From Cheilinus undulatus (lineage: Eukaryota > Chordata > Actinopteri > Labriformes > Labridae), in assembly GCF_018320785.1 (NCBI RefSeq), contig NC_054877.1, positions 25,960,329 to 26,024,328 on the forward strand: a stretch of DNA of 64,000 bases, given 5' to 3'. The position numbers and the translations under genes are program-made. Positions 51,120 through 64,000 of this stretch are shown in pieces. Under the pieces are notes generated by a model. It ran no database searches. It was given only the letters and a program-made list of their open reading frames with translations, and was not told the DNA's origin. Numbering within the stretch: position 1 is the stretch's first letter; each line of letters begins with the position of its first letter.

Positions 51120-51332
51120 CATGGGAGCCATAAAACTACAGTTGGACTTGATCATAAAAATCAGATGGCAGCATCCATTTGTGCAGAAGCATTGTTTCTC
51201 TTGACCTCTAAAGTTTTTGGTTTATTTGTTAATAGCTCTGCTTTGTGTAAAAACATCCAGACACTTATTTAAAGACAGAATGATGTGACTGAGGCAAACA
51301 TCTGTGTAAATTGTTTTACTCAGAAATATAAG

Positions 51333-51338
51333 AATAAA
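51333..51338 (+). terminator. mrps14 polyadenylation signal
   Basis: AATAAA 214 bases after the stop codon, followed within 30 bases by TTTGTTATATGTTGATGTTT, a U/GU-rich downstream element. Confidence 0.6.
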
Positions 51339-51420
51339 TGTTTAAAAAGGAAAATATTTGTTATATGTTGATGTTTATACTGAGACCAGCAGTGTTTTCC
51401 AGGTGTATTTTAATATGTGT

Positions 51421-51820
51421 GTATTACGGCTGTCAAGATTGAGTTAAATGTGATTCATGAAAGTCCACAATTAGTGCACTAATTGTCTGTAAACGTGATT
51501 AATCGCATGCTTTATTTTCTTTTTCAGCACTCATTGGTTAAGCCACGTCAATGTCTCCCTGCAGTCACAGTGAAAGTCCACCACTGCCCTTTAATGTCTC
51601 ATTTCACTTAAGAAATCTCAGAGACAGCTCAGTGGACAAGTCAGAATGCATCTGTGCCTTGTGTTATAAGACATTTACCTTTGTACTGTTTACTTCTTTC
51701 CGAAAGATCCATAACAAGTTCCTTTTCCTTGATCCTGGATCCTGGGTGCTTGATCTACCTATAAAAGCAGGTCTGAATCCAGTCAGTCAATTACCCTTAG
51801 TTACAGACAGTAGATAAACC
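51421..51820. repeat. Possible hAT-like fragment between mrps14 and cacybp
   Basis: ACGGCTGTCAAGATTGAGTT and CGTGATTAATCGCATGC resemble termini of a common fish hAT element ('ggctgtcaa...gattaatc'). The adjoining open frame (51551-51817) shows no known protein motif. Confidence 0.35.
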
Positions 51821-51934
51821 CTAAATGACACAAAAACTGTTTTAAATGAAAAAACTGGAATTTATGCAATAAAAAGGGTGCAATAATTACAATTACCTAC
51901 AGAATTTCTGAGGTTAATAATGATTCTTATGACA

Positions 51935-51936
<2 letters not shown>

Positions 51937-51995
<59 letters not shown>
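51937..51995. repeat. (AT)n(AC)n compound microsatellite
   Basis: About 17 AT units (51937-51970) followed by about 12 AC units. Confidence 0.95.
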
Positions 51996-52573
51996 TACAG
52001 TGATCCACATTAAAAGTAAACCATTATTTATTCATGGTTCTTTTTTGCAGCATTTAGAAAAAAATACATAATACATTACATGATAGTCTTATTTCTGTAT
52101 CAGCCAATTGAACATATAATGCAGGTGTTTGTATGTTTCAAACTTGTGTTGCATCATAACATACCTCTTGGTTTTCAAAGCCTTTTAGTATATGATGCTG
52201 TTAAACCTGTCTACTCCAACAGTGACATTAAACTGAGAAAATGCAAACCAATGTGAGATGCCACTAACCCACTCAAACTCAAAACCTAAAACTAGAGTTC
52301 AGTGTGGTCATATTACACCTAACCGTTGTAACAAAATTGTGTTTTTACAAAACAACACTTTATTCGGTATGTTTTAAATGTTTTATGGGACATATTTAAA
52401 ATTAAATGCAGGAATATTTCAAAGCTCTGCATCCATTCACATTTTTGGACAGAGGGCATGATAAAAATGAATTTGCATAATGGAAGTTGTGTTAATACTC
52501 AACATATACTTGAAAAGTTACAAGAAATATTAGACATTTTGATTTCCTATGTAATGGATTTCCATGAGTCAGC

Positions 52574-52587
52574 CCAGTAGGTGGCAG
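52574..52587 (+). promoter_or_regulatory. CTCF core-like motif
   Basis: CCAGTAGGTGGCAG matches the core consensus CCASYAGRKGGCRS fully, 163 bp upstream of the cacybp ATG. The adjoining GAAGAAGATGAGC is reminiscent of a fish repeat that carries the same motif, so the site may be repeat-derived. Confidence 0.5.
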
Positions 52588-52749
52588 TAGAGTGTTTATA
52601 GATTTGACTTGCACCACCTAATTCTACAAGAAGAAGATGAGCTTCCACTATTCAGATGCTATGAGAAAATATTGCATAGACCAGTTGCGTGAAGAGGACG
52701 CCGATATCTCTGAAACTTAGCTCACATAACTCAATAAGACAAAGCATAC

Positions 52750-55700
52750 ATGGATCTAACAGAGCAGGTAAATAGCATGTTTTATTCATGTAGTAATTTT
52801 AGCAGGTGCACATGGTGTCAGTTGAAAAGGTTAGCTTCATAGTTCTTCTTAAACAGTGCTGCGTTAGCTTACATTAGCCAACTTCACAAGTAAGACAGTA
52901 ACTTCAAGAAGGCAAAATTGTGCGTTTCATTTTCATATTTACATCTACATATTATACCTTCATTCAATCACACTGAAACACATGCTTTCTAAAAATACTA
53001 ATAAAATCTCTCCAGGTCTGGCGGCATGTGTCAGCAGCTAGCTAGCTATCAGTTAGCTTTGACTGGACTGTGACAGAACATTCGAGCTATTATTTGTCCT
53101 CAAGGTTTCGACATGAGATTAAATAGACTAAAAATAACGCCTTGGAGAGTTTGTCCCCATGAAAGCCAACAGTGTACTGAGTAACAAAGGCTCGGTAACA
53201 GTCAGTGTCAGTCATTGGTTTACTTGATCTTAATTTAGTTGGCATCATGCATGGATAGACTTGCTTTGCTAATGTCCATCACCGCTGCTTTTCCTTGCCT
53301 CTTGTCCCGGGCTCCTGTCAGCGCTGTCCGCTGAGAGGTCAACAAGAAGTGGAGGGCTCATCACACAAGTCCAAAATGTTCAGTCACAGTGAATGAATAT
53401 GTAATATTTACTCTGATGTAATTGACAGTGGTACCAAAAATGTGTGCAGTTCTTTACTTAGATAATTGATAATTTATTTGTTCTATATGTTTGAGATCTT
53501 TTCTCTTTTTCCATTTTTGTTGCCTTTTAGGGTAAAGCTTTTTTACTTTTGTAGTGTTTTTTCTTATAAATGTCTCTTTATCTTTGTGTTTCTTGTGATC
53601 AGTAGAGAGAAATGAATGTCCTAATATTATTGGATTTTAAAACCTAAGGCAGATTTTGATGTCTTATGTTTGGCCCTCTAACAAAATACCACAAATGTCC
53701 TTAAGAAGAAAAGATTTTTATTAAACATTTTTCTCTCTGATTAACTATTCAAGAAACAGTTGGCACTAAAGAATGTGACTAAGGAGTATTTTCAGACACT
53801 GTCTATCGTAGACGCCCTGCCAAACTAACTTAACGATGTGCATTTCTCTGTGTTTCAACTATCTTTTTCCAAATGCAGATCAACCAGCTGGAAGCAGATT
53901 TGCAGGAGCTGGGGTCGCTCTTGGAGAAGGCAGAGAGGAAAAGAGTACAGGAGCTGCTGAAACAGGAGCAGAAGAAGGTGGAAAAAGAACTTGCTGTCAA
54001 ACGACAACAGAAGGAGCAGCAAGCCAGGAGAGAGGCAAACCCAGCTTCGTCATCTAAAACAACTTATACAGTCAAGATCACTAACTATGGTACAGGGCTA
54101 TATGAATTTCTGCTTTTTTATGACTACCAATCATTTGTGCCAAAGTACAACAGTTAAGACCCTAGAAAGACCTAGTCAAAGGTGTTTTAATAACCCTTAC
54201 ATGTTTGACACTTCTCTACAGCGTGGGACCAGTCAGAGAAATTTATCAAGATTTACCTTACACTGAAGGATGTTCACAAAATCCCATTAGAAAATGTGGA
54301 GGTCAACTTTACAGAAGGGTGAGTTGATATTTAATATAGTGCTTCAATAGATACTGTGGTTTTTTAAAAGTTGTTTTTCATCTCTGGTTATGAGTTTTGT
54401 TTTCTTTTGCTCTCTGTTACAGATCATTCTCTGTTTTGGTAAAGGAGCTTGATGGGAAGAATCATCAGATGACAGTCCTCAACCTGTTGTGTCCAATTGA
54501 TGAAAAGGAAAGCTATAAAAAGGTGAATCATGCACAAACCCACTGTAACAATGCTTATTTGCTCTTGATTGCATTGATATAGGTTCCTGAGGCTTAGTTT
54601 CGGTTCGAGTCTGCCAGATCCTCGAATTAAAAAAAAAAAAAAAGAGAGAAACAGGTGTATAAATTCCCCTTTTGTTGCCAGCTGCTGAATTCAGGCCCAG
54701 TGTCATTTTGCATCATGCCTCTGAGTCCAACCTGCTAACTAACTAACCTTCTTAAAATAGTGTTGGTGTTTTGACATTTCTCTAACCATCATCTTTTCCT
54801 TTCAACAGATAAAAACAGACATGGTTCTGGTCATGTGCAGGAAGCAGTCTATGAAGAAGTGGGATTGCTTAACAAAAGTGGAAAAGCAGTCTAAAGAGAA
54901 AGAGTAAGTTAAAAGATGGACACTGGTTGTCTTAAAGTATTTTGCATTGGATTTTATTTGTGTGAGATGTATTAAACATTCATGACACAGGAAGAGCTGA
55001 TGTTCATATGTTGTCAGTAGCTAATAACTAAATGGTGTGAAAAAGTATGAATCTCTCCCCTGTTTGAACCTCACAGTCGTTTTAGGACACTGACTTTTAA
55101 ACTCATCAAAAAGAAGTGTGTGCAGATTGTGCAAACAAAGTTCTTTCTACACTGTTAGTGTAGAAAACCAAGACCCAGATTTACTTAGGACTAAGTCTGA
55201 AGATACAGTTTCACTTGCAGCCATGAATCACAGCTGCATTAGAAAGCAGAAAGGGAGAAGGTGAGGAAGAAAAGAGAAGTAATATAGTCGGTTTAATGAT
55301 TAAACAGCTTTAGCAGATCGTTGATACATTCCATTTCTTCACAATCTGAGATCGGCCTACCGTGCACCCCTAATAAGAACAGATTGATGGAAACCCTATT
55401 TTAGGCAAATGTTGGCTGACCGCTGAGGTCAGTCCTACACATGGGTCTGGTTGGCTGACTGCCTGACTAATTGGGTGACAATACTTCCAGAACGGTGCAT
55501 GCAGAGTTGTGCTGTGGGCGGGGTTTAATTGTACTCAAAGCTGTTTCTAAAGGCTGCCTCCACTGCGATGATTACCTCAGATGTAGCTTTAGCATACCAT
55601 CAATTTTACGAGAGCAGGACCGTGTTTCTGTATGAAATAAAGAAAAAAAAAACACATAAAGCTTTTCATGATGTGAAAGATGTTTTCACTCTTCTGCCGA

Positions 55701-56653
55701 CCTGCTTCGGCCTGAGTGTGTGATAATCACGGGGGAAAGGGTTAGTTCTTGTGTGAGTGTATGTATTAGCTGATTAGCTCAGACTTAGCCACAGCGCCAG
55801 TTTTGTCAGAACAACATGTCTTTATTAAAACAAGGGTAGAGAGCAATACTGAAAGCTTTTCATGACACAAAAGATGCTCTCACTCTTCTCCCAGTCTGCT
55901 TCAGTGCAGTTTTTACAGGTGGGGGTTTGCTGCTGTATCCAGTGATTGCTGCCGTGGTAGCTCTTTGATTGGCCTGTCATGAATATGACAGAATGTTCCT
56001 CCAATTACCTTTAGAGAATTTTGGAAAAGTCCTGCCCTTCCCAAATGCTTACTATGGGAGCCTAGTATATGGTTTTAGGTTGCCAAGAGTCCCTTTAAAA
56101 TATATCAGTCATAGTAGAATTGTGAAGGCAGTCAATTCTAATGACGTAAAGGTTTAATGAATTCCAAAATGACTGTTTAGACTTAATACAGATTATCTTA
56201 CAAAAAAGCACGCCAACATCTGGCTTAGATAATGTATGAAAATGGCCCTCATCTGAATTGTAAAGTTTAGATTTCATGTGATTTGTGTCCAGACTGTCAT
56301 GAAAAACATACCTGAGTAACAAGATCATATATGGGGAGCTTATATTGTAGCTATGCTGCACTGCCCTCTGCAGTGCAGTACCATATTTGTATTCTATATG
56401 TCACTTCTTGTGAGGTAGCTATAGTTTATGCATACAGAATCAAAATTCCTGTCTTATACAAACACTAAACATATTGCCCATCAACAGTAAACCCAGCTTT
56501 GATGACAGCGCAGACCCCAGCGAGGGCCTGATGAGCATGCTGAAGAAGATTTACTCAGAGGGAGATGACGAGATGAAGAGAACCATCAACAAAGCCTGGA
56601 CAGAGTCCCAAGAAAAGAAAATAAGAGGAGAAGCAGACATGATGGACTTCTGA
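52750..56653 (+). CDS. cacybp: Calcyclin-binding protein / Siah-interacting protein
   Basis: Adaptor that links Siah-1 and Skp1 in a ubiquitin-ligase complex for beta-catenin turnover and binds S100 proteins. Six exons: 52750-52767, 53879-54089, 54222-54318, 54423-54522, 54809-54903, 56488-56653 (TGA 56651-56653), all GT-AG with consistent phases. They encode 228 residues, the same length as human. Residues 1-65 are the helical N-terminal Siah-binding hairpin ([20 protein letters not shown]). The CS domain follows (about 71-160: [24 protein letters not shown] start, here [11 protein letters not shown], then [35 protein letters not shown]). The C-terminal SGS domain has [38 protein letters not shown]. 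The first coding exon is only six codons, so the start rests on splice logic and the Met-rich match to family N-termini. Intron 5 carries a composite-repeat copy. Confidence 0.94.
55400..55990. repeat. Composite dispersed repeat copy in cacybp intron 5
   Basis: GCTGACCGCTGAGGTCAGTC, GGCTGCCTCCACTGCGATGA, CTCAGATGTAGCTTTAGCA, TGTTTTCACTCTTCTGCCGA and GGGGGAAAGGGTTAGTT align in order with 26957-27480. A second partial block (GAAAGCTTTTCATGACACAA, CTCACTCTTCTCCCAGTCTG, 55850-55900) repeats part of it inside this copy. Confidence 0.7.
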
Positions 56654-56773
56654 AGTGCCCTCACAACATTACAGAGTGAGAGCTGCCAGGGACTGACTGA
56701 CTTAACTTGAATATTTGATGGTTTAAAACTAAAGTCCAACATGTAACCTTCATGATTATACATCATCATCAGA

Positions 56774-56779
56774 AATAAA
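56774..56779 (+). terminator. cacybp polyadenylation signal
   Basis: AATAAA 121 bases after the stop codon. Confidence 0.5.
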
Positions 56780-56885
56780 TAAGGTAGAGGGACTCATGTA
56801 AGCCCTACCTGGCCTTATTTAGGCCCTGCTTTGAAAACACAAAAACTAGTCATCAAATATGTATGTAGAAATGTGAGGGGTCCAT

Positions 56886-56899
56886 CCAGCAGATGGCGC
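56886..56899 (+). promoter_or_regulatory. CTCF core-like motif
   Basis: CCAGCAGATGGCGC matches CCASYAGRKGGCRS fully, about 110 bp beyond the cacybp polyadenylation signal. Confidence 0.5.
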
Positions 56900-57734
56900 C
56901 TTTGACAAAGAAACACCTCACAACTATCCTTTCTTTTAGTTATGTTCTATTTGATGTGTTCAGGGACCACAATGAAGTTCATTTCCTGAGGTAAATGTAA
57001 GTCAGTACCTTATTGTTGAAATTGGCCAGGATAAATGCAATATGTCATTCAGTGTTGTTCCTGTGTGTCTAAACAGAGTTGATATTCGTGAAGTTTTCCA
57101 CTATTCATTTGCCAAAGACTCAACTCTCTCTCCATTCTTCTTTATCAGCATTTTATTCCTGGTAATTCTATAAAAACCCATTCCTGTGTAATTATGCACT
57201 GAAAATGTTCTTTGTAACCAGCAAGAAATACTATTCCCAATTACTGCCAATTATTTGTGAGTATCTGTTTTTAATTTTGTCAGTTATTGAATTTGCTTTC
57301 CCTCATTGTAAAATGTTCCTGCCCACCTCAAGCTTCTTCCTGAAGTTCTCTCAAATACAGATTTTGAGTCTTATTGTCCTCTGTCTTTCTCTGGTTTTGT
57401 GATCCAACAGGTGTTTCATCAACCATATTCAAAGCTTAATTTTCAGAATGTAGACAAAGGCCTACCTGTGTGCAGGTTAAAAGTCATTAGTTTAAGATGG
57501 GAGCATAAAATATATTTTTTAAAAATTTAAAAAAAGAAAAATTTTCTTAGTGGCTTAGGCACAAAAAGGACCCTAGTCATCTTGATTAATGTCTTGATCC
57601 TTTCAAGTGTTGTAAGTCATTTCTTGTCTGCTGTTAAAGTAAAAGCACAGAGTAGACTGGGAAATGAAATGACCTAGTGACTATATACTTTTAGCTTCCT
57701 TAAGGAAAACATTAAAAACTGAAATACCACAATG

Positions 57735-58845
57735 ATATAAGAATTCAGACCCTTTGCAACAACACTGGAGATTTAGCTCAGATTCCTCCCATTTCTCTCA
57801 ATCTTTGCTGAGTCATTTCTACAATTTGGAGTCCACCTGTGGTAAATTAAATTCATTGGACATGATTTGGAAAGGCACACACCTCTCTATAGAAGGCCTC
57901 ACAGCTGACGTTGCACATCAGAGCAAAAACCAAGCCATGAATTCAAAGGAACTGCCTTTCTCAAAAGCACAGTGGCCTCCATAACTCAATTTTAAGATGT
58001 TTGGCACAACAGGGACAAATCCAAGAGCTGGTTGCCCATCCAAACTGAGCAGGGCATTAATAAGAGAAGTGGCCAGGAACCCGATGGTCACTCTGGTTGA
58101 GCTCCGGGGATCATGTGTGGAGATGGGACAAAGCTCCAGAGGGACAACCATCACTGCTGCACTGATCTCGGCTTTATGTCGGAGTGCCGAGACAGACGCC
58201 TCTCAGTGCAAAATGCGAATGCATGTTTGGAATTTGTAAAAGCATCTAACAGACACTCAAGACTGAGAAACAAGATTCACTGGTTTGATGAAACCAAGAC
58301 TGAACTCCTTGGCCTCCATTCTAAGAGTTATTTTTGGACAAAACCATGCACTGCTTATTACCTGCCCAATAGCATCCCTACAGTGAAGCATGGTGGTGGC
58401 AGCATCATGATGTGTGTGTGGTTTTTTTAAATTATCTTAACAGAGGGACTGGTCAGAGTTGAGGGGGAAGCTGAACTGAGCAAAGTACAGTGATATGTTC
58501 AGTGGACTTCAGAATGAGCTGAAGGTTCAACTTCTGCCATGACAATGACCCTGAGCACTTAGCCAGGACAACACAGGAATGGCCTGAGACAACTCTGAGT
58601 GCTCTAAAGTGGCCCAGCCAGAGTCCTGACTTGAACCCCATCGGACTTCCCTGGAGAGACCTGAAAATGGCATCTACAGTCCTCATAGCTGACTGAGCAC
58701 GAGAGGGTTAGCAAAGAATGGCAGAAAATCCCCCATTCCAGGTGTGCAAAGCTTTCTCTGTCATTCAAGAAGACTCAAGGCTGTATTAGGTGTCAAAGGT
58801 GCTTCAAATAAGTACTTAGTAAAGGGTCTCAATACTTGTCAGTGT
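57735..58845 (+). pseudogene. Tc1-like transposase pseudogene
   Basis: Cut-and-paste DNA transposase relic. A GGACATGATTTGGAAAGGCA leader is followed by a DNA-binding remnant (RAGCPSKLSRALIREVARNP), the DDE core WFDETKTELLGL with the first Asp kept, VKHGGGSIMM, and HDNDPEH with the second Asp. At the third catalytic site NPIEHLW-type sequence has become NPIGLPW (58635-58655), so the Glu is lost. Frames are broken at several places, and part of the N-terminal helix-turn-helix is missing near 57960. It is between cacybp and plk3, and its outer inverted repeats are not evident. Confidence 0.88.
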
Positions 58846-59099
58846 AGAAATTTAGCTGTTCTTTGTACAGCAAAAAAAACAGACGTCGATTTTCCTCTTC
58901 AAATATTCACAATGACGCAGAAAGCAAGAGGAAAGTTTTGTCAGAAAAGACCTGTATGGTTCCTGTGTTGCCTGGGGTCCAGTTTTTATCGTTTTTATGG
59001 TACCTTTAATGCTTGTGCTCTATTGATCACAGATATTTTAGTTGGTATGGTTACAATGCCTGCACACTATCGAGATGATCTCATGGTTTGGTGTCTGTG

Positions 59100-59320
59100 A
59101 CATTTAGGCTCCGATGTTATTAGTTTATTTACTTGATCATGTTTTCTTGTCTTGCACTGTTGGGGTTCTGTTGATGTTTCTGGGTATCATTGTTCTGTTG
59201 TCTTCGTCCTTTCTTAATCACTTTGCTTTTGTTGCTAACCATGACAAAGCACTTTGTAAGCCCTTGTTTTTAAAAGTGCTTTAGAAATAAAGTTATTATT
59301 ATTATATTATTACTACTTAC
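59100..59320 (+). mobile_element. LINE 3' tail with (TTA)n
   Basis: CAAAGCACTTTGTAAGCCCT, AAAAGTGCTTTAGAAATAAA and GTTATTATTATTATATTATT form the standard 3' end of a fish LINE. The sequence just upstream, after the Tc1 relic, may belong to the same insert. Confidence 0.65.
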
Positions 59321-59469
59321 ACACGCACGTGCACTAAAAATTCCAAGAGTTCAGCGTAGACAGATGAGGTATTGCTTTGACCACTAGAGGCGCCAAAATC
59401 AAGGTAATCTAAACTTCCTTACTGGAGCAGTGGTCTTGAAGTCTTCAACAGAACATGACTAACGTTTGT

Positions 59470-59483
59470 CCACTAGGTAGCGC
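59470..59483 (+). promoter_or_regulatory. CTCF-like motif (one mismatch)
   Basis: CCACTAGGTAGCGC differs from CCASYAGRKGGCRS at one position. A shorter relative, CCACTAGAGGCGCC, lies at 59381. Both are 0.6-0.7 kb upstream of the plk3 promoter. Confidence 0.35.
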
Positions 59484-60043
59484 CCGCGACCAAAAGGCTT
59501 CTTCTTACCTTGTACGGTGTTTTGTCCAGGCATTACACACAAAAACGTGCTCAAAAAAATAATTAACCAGGTTTTTATTCTTGGGAAAAATAAATAGGAG
59601 CTTCAATGCAATTGTCTACAAGGCAACGTTTGTTCGTTTTGTATGCTGTATGGATAAAGTGCATACATATTTTATTTTAATCCAATTTGAATACCTCAGG
59701 TATGACTCCGCTGAATCTATGGCAATTTTTTCAGAGTCGCAGGACACATGAACCCTTTATCATCCTCTAAGGAGAGGCCTTATTTGTGTTTAACGTTCTA
59801 AACAGAATCTTCCCTTACTCATTAAATAGAGTGTGAATCTGGGGATTAAAGATGCAACAGGGACCCCCACAACTCAGTTTTAAACAGCAGCTTTGAGACA
59901 TGAGTTATATCAACGTGAGTTTGGCTTATTCCCTTTTCATGAGCTGTTTCATTCACGTCTTTCCCCTACTCCAGACTGCATTTTTTGATTGAGAGTCAGT
60001 CTGAGCAAATAGACTGGACTCTCTCCGGCAGTGCACCTCCTCC

Positions 60044-60081
60044 CCCCGCCCCTGGCCGTGACGTCACTGCTGGTTTATAAA
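60044..60081 (+). promoter_or_regulatory. plk3 core promoter: GC box, CRE, TATA box
   Basis: The order is CCCCGCCCC (Sp/KLF-type GC box, 60044-60052), a full cyclic-AMP response element TGACGTCA (60059-60066, inside the 10-bp palindrome GTGACGTCAC), and TATAAA (60076-60081). Transcription should start near 60105-60112. This combination is typical of stimulus-induced early genes, which mammalian PLK3 is reported to be. A near-CArG sequence CCTTATTTGT is at 59778. Confidence 0.75.
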
Positions 60082-60111
60082 CTCGCAGGGAACAGGGCGC
60101 AGACACGCCAG

Positions 60112-60165
60112 ATGGATACAGTTGGACGTGCAGGACGCATCCGTACGCATTACACCGACTGCTGA
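60112..60165 (+). CDS. Upstream open reading frame in plk3 leader
   Basis: ATG at 60112, 17 codons plus TGA, ending 68 bases before the plk3 start. Its ATG (CAGATGG) has a fair context, C at -3 and G at +4. Because it lies about 31 bases past the TATA box, its inclusion in the mRNA depends on the exact cap site. If translated, it could lower or regulate plk3 initiation. Confidence 0.35.
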   Translation: MDTVGRAGRIRTHYTDC

Positions 60166-60233
60166 AAAAAGAAACGAACGAAAGGGATATTTATTTGTAT
60201 ATACACGGCTTTGTTATAACACCGCTGCGCTAA

Positions 60234-64000
<3,767 letters not shown>

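Overview
The window is vertebrate nuclear DNA, almost certainly from a ray-finned fish. Genes are split by GT-AG introns, intergenic DNA is AT-rich, and the dispersed repeats are of teleost type (Tc1-like and hAT-like DNA elements, LINE tails). No prokaryotic, viral or CRISPR features were seen. Exons were assembled by eye from splice signals and protein similarity. Family names, human gene order and repeat identities come from general knowledge, not from a search.

Layout. (1) 1-16649, minus strand: the 5' part of tenascin-W (tnw, mammalian TNN), covering the signal peptide, coiled-coil segment, 3.5 EGF repeats and the first two fibronectin III domains; the rest lies off the left edge. Its introns hold a 525-bp hAT-type element with a perfect target duplication, a Tc1-like fragment, a perfect 36-bp palindrome and several dispersed repeats. 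(2) 16652-47930: about 31 kb with no recognisable protein gene, rich in repeats: opposed tetranucleotide arrays, a second hAT-type element with 8-bp target duplication, a purine-rich array, a composite repeat, a minisatellite-like array, two copies of one Tc1-like family, and LINE fragments. (3) 47939-51119, plus: mrps14, mitochondrial ribosomal protein S14, three coding exons. (4) 52750-56653, plus: cacybp (calcyclin-binding protein/SIP), six exons, 228 aa. (5) 57735-59320: a dead Tc1 transposase copy and a LINE 3' tail. (6) 60044-64000, plus: polo-like kinase 3 (plk3), with a CRE/TATA promoter and the complete kinase domain; the polo-box part is off the right edge.

The genes do not form a functional pathway. 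tnw-mrps14-cacybp matches a known vertebrate linkage (TNN, MRPS14 and CACYBP are neighbours on human 1q25), while plk3 is on another arm of human chromosome 1. I found no convincing undescribed system. The best leads are the promoter architecture of plk3, CTCF-like motifs at the gene boundaries, the long palindrome, and two unusual degenerate tandem arrays.
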